64,000 nucleotides of DNA from Sulfuritalea sp. (GCA_016712985.1 JADJQA010000015.1:1-64000); one strand, 5' to 3'. Shown: positions 1 through 9,059, counted from the stretch's first letter. The notes: generated by a model not told the origin, from the letters alone. Program-made: numbers and translations.

Positions 1-7
1 ATCTGCC

Positions 8-1006
8 ATGAGTCCGGCGGTCAGTTTCCCGGCGCTGCTGCAGCGCTTCTTTACGGGTCGGCTGATGCAGCAGCGCCGGGCCAGTCCGCATACGATCGCA
101 TCGTATCGGGACACCTTCCGTCTGCTGCTGCGCTTTGCCCAAGGGCAACTCGGCAAAGCGCCGACACAGTTGGCTTTCGAACAAGTCGACGCGCCGTTGA
201 TCGTTGCATTTCTCGACGATCTCGAGCGCAACCGCGGCATCACAGCCCGCAGTCGCAACCTGCGGCTCACGGCGATCCGCTCGTTCTTCCGCTACGCCGC
301 TTTCGAGGCTCCCGCTCATGCAGAACAGATCCAGCGAGTACTCGCCATTCCCAGCCAGAGATTTACCCGCGCCCAGGTCGGTTTCCTGACTCGCCCGGAG
401 ATTGACGCGTTGCTGGCGGCGCCCGATCGGCACAGTTGGTCCGGGCGTCGCGATCATGCTCTCCTCCTGGTGGCGATTCAAACCGGATTGCGTTTGTCCG
501 AAATCACTGACGTGCACCGGGATGCGGTGTTTCAAGGCACTGGCGCTCACATTCGCGTGCTGGGCAAGGGCCGCAAGGAACGTGCAATCCCGCTGACTCG
601 GCAGACCGCGGCTGTTCTGAAAGACTGGCTGCAGGAGATCCCCGGCAACGCCGACGCGACGGTGTTCCCGAATGCCCGTGGCACCCGCTTGAGCGCCGAT
701 GGGATGCAATATCTTCTCGCCAAGCACGTCGCGGTGGCCGCCCAGCGCTGTCCATCGCTGGCGACCAAGCGCGTCACGCCGCATGTGCTCCGACATACCA
801 CCGCCATGGAGTTGTTGCAGGCCGGCGCCGAGCGTGCCGTGATTGCATTGTGGCTCGGTCACGAGTCCGTCGAAACTACGCAGATCTATCTCGACGCAAA
901 CCTCGCCATCAAAGAGCAAGTGCTGGCCAAAGTCATGCCACTCGATGTCGCCTTTGTCCGCTATCGACCGGATGACCAGCTACTGGCCTTCCTCAACGAG
1001 TTGTAA
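8..1006 (+). CDS. Tyrosine recombinase / site-specific integrase
   Basis: A 332-residue tyrosine recombinase that would cut and rejoin DNA at specific sites. The N-terminal SAM-like core-binding domain covers about residues 8-105. The catalytic domain has the expected set: Arg162 in TGLRLSE, a lysine in the GKGRKER turn near 187-190, His259-x-x-Arg262 in HVLRHTT, His285 in LGHES and the nucleophile Tyr294. The ATGA at the start could overlap the stop of an upstream gene outside the window, which would fit the two- or three-recombinase cassettes of Tn554-like/RIT elements. Downstream lies a cluster of inverted CTATGCCG repeats and then a broken integron integrase, so I infer this is the last gene of a mobile element. 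It is more divergent than XerC/XerD and not adjacent to xer context. Confidence 0.88.
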   Translation: MSPAVSFPALLQRFFTGRLMQQRRASPHTIASYRDTFRLLLRFAQGQLGKAPTQLAFEQVDAPLIVAFLDDLERNRGITARSRNLRLTAIRSFFRYAAFEAPAHAEQIQRVLAIPSQRFTRAQVGFLTRPEIDALLAAPDRHSWSGRRDHALLLVAIQTGLRLSEITDVHRDAVFQGTGAHIRVLGKGRKERAIPLTRQTAAVLKDWLQEIPGNADATVFPNARGTRLSADGMQYLLAKHVAVAAQRCPSLATKRVTPHVLRHTTAMELLQAGAERAVIALWLGHESVETTQIYLDANLAIKEQVLAKVMPLDVAFVRYRPDDQLLAFLNEL

Positions 1007-1019
1007 GAAGGGAAGCCCT

Positions 1020-1130
1020 GGACTATGCCGACAAAGCTGCCGTCAATTGCGCGACTCCAGCCGCACAGTTGCCTGGACTCGGCATAGTCCGGAACTCGGC
1101 ATAGTGCCGCCTATGCCGATCACGGCATAG
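1020..1130. repeat. CTATGCCG inverted-repeat cluster, probable recombinase-element end
   Basis: Five copies of one 8-base word occur in 110 bases: CTATGCCG at 1023-1030 and 1111-1118, and its complement CGGCATAG at 1080-1087, 1097-1104 and 1123-1130. The outer pair extends to a perfect 12-base inverted repeat, GGACTATGCCGA at 1020-1031 against TCGGCATAGTCC at 1079-1090. The last copy ends one base before integron-integrase homology begins. That placement suggests the terminal binding and crossover sites of the element encoding the recombinase just upstream. The arrangement is seen directly; the role is inferred. Confidence 0.7.
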
Positions 1131-1131
1131 G

Positions 1132-1296
1132 AGGCACTCCTTCGCCACCGACCTGCTCGTGAGCGGCTACGACATCCGCACCGTGCAGGAACTATTGGGC
1201 CATTCGGACGTTTCCACGACGATGATCTACACCCACGTCCTCAATCGCGGTGGGCGAGGAGTGGTCAGTCCCATCGACAGAATGGGACTGACGTGA
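1132..1296 (+). pseudogene. intI: Integron integrase (IntI) C-terminal fragment
   Basis: Reading from 1132 gives RHSFATDLL, then YDIRTVQELLGHSDVSTTM, IYTHVLNRGG and a stop at 1294-1296. This is the C-terminal end of an integron integrase: it includes the HxxR-adjacent HSFAT, the LLGHSDVSTTMIYTHVL block with the catalytic tyrosine, and the IntI-type GGRGV.SP.D tail. Everything N-terminal is missing, and the break coincides with the end of the CTATGCCG repeat cluster. The element therefore seems to have replaced or inserted into the integrase gene. With no start and about 50 residues left it cannot be functional. No attI or attC site is visible here. Confidence 0.78.
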
Positions 1297-1418
1297 AGCA
1301 CTGCTTCACGAACGACGAGCGGGCGAGCTGTGCAAAAGCGAGCCCCTGGCAATCGACGACCCGCCTGGTGCGATACCCGTTCCTTGGTATGCTTGCTGTC
1401 ATCGTCAAGGGAACCGGC

Positions 1419-2558
1419 ATGAAACCTTACGCTTTCGGGTTGGCCGCCTTCGCTCTGTTGGCCCAGGCATCCGGCGAGGATGCCGCCGCCAGTGCCAGGG
1501 CGCAGCTCGGCCGCCTGCTGTTCTTCGATGCCACCCTGTCCGAGCCGGCCGGCCAGTCCTGCGCCAGTTGCCACGATCCCGCTGCCGCCTTCACCGATCC
1601 GGACAGGACCAGGCCGACCTCGAAAGGCGTGCACCGCGAGCGCTTCGGTAACCGCAACGCGCCCTCGGCGATGTACATGGCCTTCTCGCCCGCCTTCCAT
1701 TTCGACAAGGCGGAAAGACACTACGTCGGCGGCCAGTTTTGGGACGGACGCGCCACGACGCTGGAGGAACAGGCCAAAGGCCCCTTCCTCAACCCGGTCG
1801 AGATGGCCAACCCCAACAAGCGCGCGGTGGTGGAGAAGGTGCGGCGCGCGGACTACGCCGGCCAGTTCGACTCCAGCTTCGGCCAGGGGTTCTCGACGAC
1901 ACCGACCGCGCCTACGACGCCATCGCCTCCGCCATTGCCGCCTTTGAGCGCACGGCGGAGTTCCAGCCCTTTGCGTCGAAGCACGACGCCTGGCTGCAGA
2001 GCAAGGCAACGCTGACCGCGCAGGAACTGCGAGGCCTGCGGCTCTTCAACGACGAGAAAAAGGGGAATTGCGCGGCCTGCCATCCCAGCCAGCGGCGCCC
2101 CGACGGCGGCCAGCCATTGTTTACCGACTTCACCTACGACAACCTCGGCGTGCCAAGGAATCCGGACAATCCTTTCTACGCGCTGGGAAAGGCCTACAAC
2201 CCGCGTGGGACAAAGTTCGTGGACAAGGGGCTGGGCGGTTTCGTCAAGAAACGCGGCGAGGACGGAAAGTTCAAGGTGCCGACGCTACGCAACATCGCAC
2301 TGACCGCGCCCTACATGCACAACGGCTACTTCCAAAACCCTGCGCGGCGTGGTGGCCTTCTACAACGATCGCGACGTGCGTCCCGCCTGCAAGGGCGAGG
2401 CAACCGAAGCTGTGGCGCTCGCGCGTGGCTGCTGGCCAAAGCCGGAGCTGGCCCGCAACGTCAACAAGGAAGAACTCGGCCGACTCAAGCTGACCGAACA
2501 GGAGGTCGACGACATCGTCGCCTTCATGGAAGTGCTGACCGACGGCTATCGCCCGTGA
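1419..2558 (+). CDS. Di-haem cytochrome c peroxidase family protein (two frameshifts)
   Basis: A periplasmic di-haem c-type peroxidase of the CcpA/MauG family, which would reduce hydrogen peroxide with electrons from cytochrome c. The start at 1419 follows an AAGGGA ribosome site and gives a Sec signal peptide (MKPYAFGLAAFALLAQA). Two CxxCH haem sites are visible, CASCH near residue 50 and CAACH in the second half, with the conserved GQFWDGRA and LRNIALTAPYMHNG segments. Two single-base indels break the frame. One G appears missing in the run at 1886-1889, and one A appears extra at 2334-2337; correcting both gives one protein of about 380 residues. Both sit in homopolymers, so sequence error is as likely as a true pseudogene. 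Confidence 0.82.
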
Positions 2559-2650
2559 GCGTCGCCGTCCCCAATCGCGGCCTCGAGGAAACCAGGTTCC
2601 GCGCCCCGGCTTGCTTGCCTTGTGCAGCCCTGGTCATGAGATCGGCAAAG

Positions 2651-3415
2651 TCATCGGGGAAATTTGCTCCCTCCGGCATTTGGCCGAAGACGGGAATCTG
2701 GCACAGCCAGACGGGCCTGGCCGTAGCGCGCCAGACCCTCCAGCACCAGGTTGTCGATCAAGCGACAGGGCGGGCTCAGGTGCGGCGCCAGTTCGGCCGC
2801 CGCACCGCCCGAGAGCAGGCAAACGGCCTCCCTCCCGAGCGTCACGCGCTGGCGCTCGATCGCGCCGAGCGTGGCGTGGATCGCGCCGCTGACGATGGCG
2901 TCGTCGGTGTTGGTCGGCTGTTCCCGGTATTGGCCGGCGGCGTTCGGCAGATCGGCGGTGTTGCGGGCCAGCGCGGTGCGCATCAGGGTGAGGCCGGGCA
3001 GGATCAGGCCGCCGCGGAACCGGCCGCTCGCCTCCAGCAGGTCGATGGTCGTGGCGGTGCCGGCCATCACCACCACCGATGGCCCGACATGAAGGGCGTG
3101 GGCCGCTATCAGCGCCGCCCAGCGATCAGCGCCCAACTGTTCCGGGGTGTCGTAGGCGTTTGTCACCCCGCAGGCGGCGGCGGAGCTGGTCAGCCAATCG
3201 AGCGGAAGAGCCAGTCTGCCGGCAAGGGCTTCGACGCGCAGTCGCATTGCTTCACCGGCGACATTGCAGGCGACGATGCGCGTTGCCCTTTCAGGGAGTT
3301 CGGCGACCAGATCATCGAATGCGTCATGGTTCAGCACCCGTTGCAGGCGCCAGCCGCTGCCGTCGTGGAGCCCGCACTTCAGGCGTGAGTTGCCGGCGTC
3401 AAGACAAAGCATCAT
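2651..3415 (-). CDS. coaX: Type III pantothenate kinase CoaX
   Basis: Phosphorylates pantothenate, the first step of coenzyme A synthesis, in the cytosol. The 254-residue product has the ASKHA-fold motifs of the CoaX type: an N-terminal DAGNSRLKCG phosphate loop, GADRWAAL near residue 105 and AGTATTIDLL near residue 125, followed by GGLILPG. Length is normal for the family. It starts 9 bases after the birA stop, so both are probably one transcript. The birA–coaX pair is common in Betaproteobacteria. Two adjacent ATG codons leave a one-residue uncertainty in the start. Confidence 0.92.
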   Translation of the reverse strand: MMLCLDAGNSRLKCGLHDGSGWRLQRVLNHDAFDDLVAELPERATRIVACNVAGEAMRLRVEALAGRLALPLDWLTSSAAACGVTNAYDTPEQLGADRWAALIAAHALHVGPSVVVMAGTATTIDLLEASGRFRGGLILPGLTLMRTALARNTADLPNAAGQYREQPTNTDDAIVSGAIHATLGAIERQRVTLGREAVCLLSGGAAAELAPHLSPPCRLIDNLVLEGLARYGQARLAVPDSRLRPNAGGSKFPR

Positions 3416-3424
3416 GGTCGCTGC

Positions 3425-4201
3425 TCAAACCGGCCGCAGCGAGACTTCGCCGGAAAGAATCCGCTCGACGCGGCGATCGACTTCCAACAGCAGCGCACCG
3501 TCGGTATCCACACCGCGACAGATTCCCTCGCTGGGGGGGCCGAAATCGGACGACAGGCGCACCGGGACATTCTGGTAAGCATGACGCGCCAGCCACTCGC
3601 TGCGAATCGCGGCGAAGCCCTGGGTGGCAAAGGTATCCAGCGTGGCCAGCAGTTCGCCAAGCAAGGCGGCCAGCACCTCATTGGCATCCACCGCGACGCC
3701 CGGTGCACCAATCGCCGCCGATGTGGCGCGCACGTCCTCCGGCAAGCCGGCCGGCAGTCGCAGATTGACGCCGATGCCGATCACGGCGGAGTAGGGGGCG
3801 TCGCCAACCAGCTCAACCAGAATGCCGCCCAGCTTGCACCCCTGCTTGAGGATGTCGTTGGGCCATTTGAGCGCCGTCTCGCCGGCGCCGACTCTTTCCA
3901 GGGCGCGGGCGACGGCGACGCCGACAGCGAGGGAAAGGCCGGCCGGCGCGGTGCCTGGGGCAAACCGCCAGAGCAGCGAAAACGTCAGGCTGTCGCCGGG
4001 ATTGGCGAACCACGTGCGACCGCGCCGGCCGCGGCCCGCGGTCTGCTCTTCGGTGACGACAACGGTGCCGGAAGGCGCGCCGGCTTCAGCGCGGCCGAGC
4101 ATCACGGCGTTGGTCGAATCGCAGCGGGGCAGGACCTCTATATCGAAGCGGCGCGCGGCAAGCCCAAGCCTCCCGGCAATCTCGGCAACGGCGATAGGCA
4201 T
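3425..4201 (-). CDS. birA: Biotin–[acetyl-CoA-carboxylase] ligase
   Basis: Activates biotin to biotinyl-AMP and attaches it to the carrier subunit of acetyl-CoA carboxylase. The catalytic domain is clear: the STNA motif, GRGRRGRTW around residues 57-65 (biotinyl-AMP loop), LKWPNDIL, GGILVE and IGIGVNLR, with an SH3-like C-terminal domain. At 258 residues it lacks the N-terminal winged-helix operator-binding domain of E. coli BirA, so it should be a monofunctional ligase and not a biotin-operon repressor. It lies 11 bases downstream of the ntrC stop on the same strand and immediately upstream of coaX. Confidence 0.92.
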   Translation of the reverse strand: MPIAVAEIAGRLGLAARRFDIEVLPRCDSTNAVMLGRAEAGAPSGTVVVTEEQTAGRGRRGRTWFANPGDSLTFSLLWRFAPGTAPAGLSLAVGVAVARALERVGAGETALKWPNDILKQGCKLGGILVELVGDAPYSAVIGIGVNLRLPAGLPEDVRATSAAIGAPGVAVDANEVLAALLGELLATLDTFATQGFAAIRSEWLARHAYQNVPVRLSSDFGPPSEGICRGVDTDGALLLEVDRRVERILSGEVSLRPV

Positions 4202-4212
4202 GCTCAGGTCTG

Positions 4213-5629
4213 CTAGGCGTCCGTCTTGATTTCGTCCAGGCCGAGTTCCTGGATCTTGCGCGTGATGGTGTTGCGGCCGATGCCGAGCAGTTGCGCGGCA
4301 TCGATGCGGCGTCCTCCGGTGGCATTGAGGGCGCGGCGAATCAGCGTGGCTTCGAACTGGCGCGAGAGCTGGGTGAACACTTCGCCGGGCGCGGCGCCGA
4401 GCAGCCGGTCGGCTTCGCTGGCCAGAGCGACACTCCAGTTGGTGGACGGATCGGGACGCGCGGAGTTGTCCAAGCCGTCGCGCAGCTCGGCGGGAAGATC
4501 GGGAGTATCCACGCTTTGCCCCGGTGCCATCACGGTCACCCAGTGGCAGAGGTTTTCCAGTTGGCGGACGTTGCCGGGAAAATCCAGTCCCTGCAGGTAC
4601 TTGAGCGCGGCATCGGTGAGGTATTTGGGTTCGCCGCCGATTTCCTGGGCGCTTTTTTGCAGGAAGTGTTTTGCCAGCAGCGGGATGTCGTCGCGGCGCT
4701 CGCGCAGGGGCGGCAGGCGCAGGCGGATGACGTTGAGGCGGTGGAACAGGTCTTCGCGGAACAGGCCTTCCTTGACGCGGCCTTCAAGGTCCTGATGGGT
4801 AGCGGCGATCACGCGCACGTTGGCCTTGACCGGCTGGTGGCCGCCGACCCGGTAGAAGTCGCCATCGGAGAGCACGCGCAACAGCCGGGTTTGCAGTTCC
4901 GCCGGCATGTCGCCGACCTCGTCGAGGAACAGCGTGCCGTTGTTGGCCTGCTCGAAGCGGCCGGCCACGCGCGAGGTGGCGCCGGTGAAGGCTCCCTTTC
5001 TCGTGGCCGAACAGCTCCGATTCGAGCAGATCGCGCGGAATCGCTGCGGTGTTGATGGCGATGAAAGGCGCATCTTTGCGCGGACTGTGGCGATGCAGCG
5101 CGCGCGCGACGAGCTCCTTGCCGGTACCAGATTCGCCGTTGATCAGCACGGTGGCGTGGGATTGGGAGAGCCGGCCGATGGCACGAAAGACTTCCTGCAA
5201 GGCAACGCCCTGACCAAGGATCTCGGGCACCGCGCTGACTTCTTCAGGCGCACCGCCATGGTGCGGCACTTGGGCGATGGCCCGGCGCACCAGATCCACG
5301 GCCTGATGAACATCGAAGGGCTTGGGCAGGTATTCGAAAGCTCCGCCCTGAAACGACGCCACGGCGGAATCGAGGTCCGAATAGGCCGTCATGATGATGA
5401 CCGGCAGATCGGCATGCTGGGCTTTTACCTTGCGCAGCAGATCAAGGCCGCTGCTGCCGGGCATGCGAACGTCGGAGATCAGTACCTGGGGCGTCAGGCC
5501 GGCGTCCAGCGCCGCCAGTGCTTCGTCGGCCGAACCGAAGCACTTCGCCGGAATATTCTCGCGACCGAGGGCTTTTTCCAGCACCCAGCGGATCGAGCGG
5601 TCGTCGTCGATGATCCAGACAGCGTTCAT
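4213..5629 (-). CDS. ntrC: Nitrogen regulation response regulator NtrC (one frameshift)
   Basis: Sigma-54-dependent activator of nitrogen-starvation genes, phosphorylated by NtrB. The receiver domain has DDD at residues 8-10, phospho-acceptor Asp53 in LISDVRMPG and a conserved lysine in LPKPFD. The AAA+ domain has Walker A GESGTGKE near 165-172, the sigma-54-contacting GAFTGA loop and Walker B FLDEVGDM. The C-terminal Fis-type helix-turn-helix ends with GIGRNTITRKIQEL. The frame breaks at 4993-4999, just before GAFTGA, where one base is extra in an AAAGGG run; correcting it gives about 470 residues, the normal length. The start at 5629 is chosen because the receiver fold begins there. Confidence 0.9.
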
Positions 5630-5682
5630 GCCGCGCACCCGGTTGCCGTCGCAATCCCGAATGCGGCTGACAACCGCTCTCG

Positions 5683-5784
5683 ACGCAGAGCACGCGGAGA
5701 CGCAGAGCACGCAGAGAAAACCGAAACCGAACGAACACTTGGTGAAACTTGGTAGCTCCTCTGCGCCTCTGCGACCTCTGCGTT
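5683..5784. repeat. ACGCAGAG-type dispersed palindromic repeat
   Basis: The ntrB–ntrC spacer contains a left arm with tandem ACGCAGAGC-like units (5683-5716) and a right arm reading CTCTGCGCCTCTGCGACC followed by TCTGCGTT (about 5758-5784). The arms are imperfect inverted repeats about 40 bases apart. The CTCTGCG/CGCAGAG word is a widespread intergenic bacterial repeat, so this is probably a non-coding mobile palindromic element lying between two co-transcribed genes. Transcription through it would form a long hairpin. Confidence 0.65.
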
Positions 5785-5813
5785 GAAAGGGGTTTCAACC
5801 GGGTGTTCGAGTT

Positions 5814-7020
5814 TCATGCTTCTTCCTTCTTCTTACTGGCCATCGGCAGCAGCAGGGTAAAGCACGTGCGACCGGGGCGCGACGCAACCTCGATGGTTCC
5901 GCCATGTTGTTGTACGAAGCTCTGGGCGATGGTGAGCCCCAGGCCACTGCCATTTTCACGACCCGAAACCAGCGGGTAGAAGATCTTTTCGCGGATGTCA
6001 TCCGCTATGCCAAGCCGTTGTCTATCACCTGCCATTCGACTGCCAGCCGATGATGCTTCTTGGCCAGCGTGCCGTGTCGCGCCGCCCTGGTACGAAAAAT
6101 GATCCCGCCCTTGCTCGCCGCATTGCCCGACCGCGCGCCCGACGAAGTTCCTTTTGGCGATCCCAGGGCGCGGCCAGCCAGGCAACCAGGCCGCGCAGCG
6201 GCGAACCCGAGCCGCTGGCTTTTTCGGGGAGAGCAACAGGGGCTTGGCTACCTGTAATTGCCTGCGCGGCATTGCGCGAAATATTCAGGACGGCCTGAAG
6301 CAACTGCTCACGGTCGCCGGTAATGTTGGGCAGCGAGGTGTCGTAGTCGCGACTGACGCTGATACTGTGGTACTCGGCGTGGATCAGTTGCCGTACCCGT
6401 TCGAGAATCTCGTGAATGTTGACCAGCGCCGGCTGCATCAGGCGATGCGACGAAAGCAGGCGCTGCATCAGGGCCTGCAGGCGGTCGGCTTCCTCGATGA
6501 TGACCTGGGTGTATTCCTTGAGCGGCTCGCTGGCCAGTTCGCGTTCCAGCAACTGCGCGGAGCCGCGAATGCCGCCGAGCGGATTCTTGATTTCGTGCGC
6601 CAGATTGCGCACCAGTTCACGATTGGCCTGTTGCTGTTGGGCAAGCTGCTCCTCCCGCGCCGCCTTCAACTGCTGGTCGATGGGGCGCACTTCCAGCAGC
6701 AGGCGTGCGTTGCCGGTGTCCACGGGCGTAACCGTGCAATCGACATGCAATTGCACATCCTGCGCAAGCTTGATCAGGATGTTGTGGCCGGCATGGCTCC
6801 AGTTGTTCTTCAGCGCATTGTCCAGCGCGGCGGCGAGTTCGGGCGGGCTGCCCAGCAGACGCTCCAGGGGTTGGCCGACCAGTTGTCGCGAACTCATGGC
6901 GAACAGATTTTCCGCCGCCGGATTGAGATGGCGGATGGTCAACTTCCCATCAACCAGCAGAACAGCCGAGGACAGCAGATCCAGTCCGCTGAAGGCATGG
7001 AAAGTTTCGGTGGCTTTCAT
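5814..7020 (-). CDS. ntrB: Nitrogen regulation sensor kinase NtrB (interrupted and frameshifted)
   Basis: Histidine kinase/phosphatase partner of NtrC, controlled through PII proteins. A PAS domain occupies about residues 10-110. The H-box is clear (LAHEIKNPLGGIRGS), then the N-box (LNISRNAAQAI) and the G-box (SGRENGSGLGLTIAQ) near the C-terminus. Between N-box and G-box sit about 47 unexpected codons (6110-6252). The reading frame also changes there, and one G is missing near 6009 in front of ADDIREKIFYP. The gene as given cannot make a full kinase; sequence error plus a real insertion is the simplest reading. The start at 7020 follows family alignment. It follows the DUF4124 gene and precedes ntrC. 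Confidence 0.85.
6110..6252. repeat. Palindromic GC-rich insertion inside ntrB
   Basis: About 143 bases separate the ntrB N-box (AAQAIT) from the next conserved segment (GGIIFRTRAARHGTL); NtrB proteins normally have only a few residues there. The segment is GC-rich and contains short inverted arms, such as CAGCGGC against GCCGCTG and an imperfect TTGCC…CGCGCC pair around a central GGGATCGCCAAAAGG. All three minus-strand frames are nearly open through it. I infer a short palindromic mobile repeat. Boundaries are approximate. Confidence 0.5.
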
Positions 7021-7076
7021 CGCCCGTGAGTTGTGCAAGAAGCGCACCAGCGGCCGGATCTGGCCTCGACTGCGAA

Positions 7077-7514
7077 TCAACGCAGGTTGCCGAGCTCTTT
7101 CTTCAGCGATTCGACATTGCGTTCGTGCAGCGCCAAAGTGTCGCGCAGAGGCTGAAGCTTGTCGGGGGACTGGTTTCCGGCCTCGAACAGGGTCTTCTTC
7201 GCCTTCTCGACATTCTGCAGTTCGTTGGCGAGTTCCTTGTCGAGAATTGCGCGACGGTCGCTGTCTCGGGCCTTCTGTTCCGTGCCCGAAATCCGTGGGA
7301 AGTCACCAGGCGTGGGCGCGACAGCCGCCCGTTGCTTCGTTCCACCGCTGACCGGCGGGGGCGGCGCCTGCTGGGAGAGCACCGTACAAGATTTCTTTGG
7401 CGTCTTCTGGTTGGTATAGAGGACCACGCCGGAGTCGTCGGTGCACTTGTAGAGCGTATTGGCGGCCGCAGTCAGCGGCAACAGGAGCGGAATTGCGAGA
7501 AAGATGGTCTTCAT
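7077..7514 (-). CDS. DUF4124 domain-containing secreted protein
   Basis: A 145-residue exported protein of unknown function. It has a signal peptide (MKTIFLAIPLLLPLTAAA) followed directly by a DUF4124 segment (TLYKCTDDSGVVLYTNQ) with the cysteine pair typical of the family. A proline-rich linker and a charged, coiled-coil-like C-terminal half (about residues 85-145, rich in Lys, Glu and Leu) follow. It lies between glnA and ntrB on the same strand, an arrangement common in Betaproteobacteria, which suggests envelope-related co-expression; no biochemical role is known to me. Confidence 0.8.
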   Translation of the reverse strand: MKTIFLAIPLLLPLTAAANTLYKCTDDSGVVLYTNQKTPKKSCTVLSQQAPPPPVSGGTKQRAAVAPTPGDFPRISGTEQKARDSDRRAILDKELANELQNVEKAKKTLFEAGNQSPDKLQPLRDTLALHERNVESLKKELGNLR

Positions 7515-7543
7515 GCTGCTCAGTGTATGTCATTTGCAGAAAC

Positions 7544-7576
7544 AAAAACAGGACGGGCGTCGCCCGTCCTGTTTTT
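7544..7576 (-). terminator. Rho-independent terminator downstream of glnA
   Basis: A near-perfect palindrome, AAAAACAGGACGGGC – GTC – GCCCGTCCTGTTTTT. On the minus strand it follows the glnA stop by about 75 bases and ends in a T run. The same symmetry gives A and T runs on both sides, so it could work in either direction. It should separate glnA from the downstream DUF4124–ntrBC genes and leave only read-through expression of those. Confidence 0.85.
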
Positions 7577-7649
7577 CGTTGCAGACCGAATCTTCGGCAG
7601 CGGCGAGGTCAGCGTTGTTTGCTGGCCCGCCTGGTACGCCCGGGCTTCA

Positions 7650-9059
7650 TCAGATCGAGTAGTACATCTCGTATTCAAGCGGATGGGTGGTCATGCGGAA
7701 GCGGGTCACTTCCTCCATCTTGAGTTCGATGTAGGCATCGATCATCTCGTTGCTGAAGACGCCGCCACGGGTGAGGAACTCACGGCCTGTGTCGAGGTAT
7801 TCCAGCGCCTGCTCCAGGCTGGAACAGACGGTCGGGATCTTCGCGTCTTCTTCCGGCGGCAGGTCGTACAGATTCTTGTCGGCAGGATCGCCGGGGTGAA
7901 TCTTGTTCTGGATGCCGTCGAGACCGGCCATCATCATCGCCGTGAAAGCCAGATAGGGGTTGGCGCCCGGATCCGGGAAGCGCACTTCGATGCGGCGAGC
8001 CTTGTCGGAATGCACATAGGGAACGCGGATCGACGCGGAGCGGTTGCGCGCCGAGTAGGCCAGCTTGACCGGAGCTTCGAAGCCCGGTACCAGGCGCTTG
8101 TAGGAGTTGGTCAGCGGGTTGGTGATGGCGTTCAGCGCGCGGGCATGCTTGATGACGCCGCCAATGTAGTAGAGCGCGAGTTCGGACAGTCCGGCATAGC
8201 CGTTGCCGGCGAACAGGTTCTTGCCGTCCTTCCAGATCGACTGATGCACGTGCATGCCGGAGCCGTTGTCACCGACAATCGGCTTGGGCATGAAGGTCGC
8301 CGTCTTGCCGTAGCTGTGGGCGACGTTATGCACGATGTACTTGAGGATCTGGGTCCAGTCGGCGCGCTGCACCAGGCTGCCGAACTTGGTGCCGATTTCG
8401 CACTGGCCCGCGGTGGCGACTTCGTGATGATGCACTTCCACCGGCACGCCGCAAGATTCCATCAACAGACACATCTGGGCGCGAATGTCGTTCAGGCTGT
8501 CGACCGGAGGCACCGGGAAATAACCACCCTTGACAGTCGGACGGTGGCCGCTGTTGCCGCCGTCGAACTTGTCAGCGGTGGCCCAGGCGGCCTCTTCCGA
8601 GATGACCTTGCAATAGGCGCCGGACATGTCGATCTTCCACTCGACGGCATCAAAAATGAAGAATTCCGGTTCCGGGCCGAAATAGGCAGTGTCGCCCACG
8701 CCGGAGGACTTCAGATAGGCCTCGGCGCGCTTGGCGATCGAGCGCGGATCGCGGTCATAGCCCTTGCCGTCGGCCGGTTCTACGACGTCGCAGCTCATCA
8801 CCAGCGTGGTTTCGTCCATGAAGGGGTCGATGTAGGCCGTGTTGGCGTCCGGCATCAGTTGCATGTCGGAAGCCTGAATGCCCTTCCAGCCGGCAATCGA
8901 GGAGCCATCAAAGGCATGCCCGTCTTCGAATTTTTCCATGCCGAAGTGAGAGATCGGCACGCCAACGTGCTGTTCCTTGCCGCGCGTGTCGGTGAAGCGG
9001 AAGTCGACGAAACGGACTTCCTTCTCCTCGACCATACTGATTACGTCCTGGGGGGTCAT
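7650..9059 (-). CDS. glnA: Glutamine synthetase type I
   Basis: Condenses glutamate and ammonia to glutamine with ATP; the main ammonia-assimilation enzyme. The 469-residue length and sequence fit dodecameric GSI-beta. Visible motifs are FDGSSIAGW near residue 50, EPEFFIFD, the NGSGMH glutamate site, KPIVGDNGSG, RNRSASIRVP, and NLYDLPPE, which carries the tyrosine adenylylated by GlnE. The start at 9059 has an AGGAG site 7 bases upstream. A sigma-54 promoter 72 bases upstream and an NtrC palindrome about 95 bases further up match nitrogen-starvation control by the ntrBC genes downstream. Confidence 0.97.
   Translation of the reverse strand: MTPQDVISMVEEKEVRFVDFRFTDTRGKEQHVGVPISHFGMEKFEDGHAFDGSSIAGWKGIQASDMQLMPDANTAYIDPFMDETTLVMSCDVVEPADGKGYDRDPRSIAKRAEAYLKSSGVGDTAYFGPEPEFFIFDAVEWKIDMSGAYCKVISEEAAWATADKFDGGNSGHRPTVKGGYFPVPPVDSLNDIRAQMCLLMESCGVPVEVHHHEVATAGQCEIGTKFGSLVQRADWTQILKYIVHNVAHSYGKTATFMPKPIVGDNGSGMHVHQSIWKDGKNLFAGNGYAGLSELALYYIGGVIKHARALNAITNPLTNSYKRLVPGFEAPVKLAYSARNRSASIRVPYVHSDKARRIEVRFPDPGANPYLAFTAMMMAGLDGIQNKIHPGDPADKNLYDLPPEEDAKIPTVCSSLEQALEYLDTGREFLTRGGVFSNEMIDAYIELKMEEVTRFRMTTHPLEYEMYYSI

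Noticed and set aside
1419..2558. Two separate small cytochrome genes in place of one peroxidase
   Set aside because: One-base corrections in homopolymers join all segments into a normal di-haem peroxidase.
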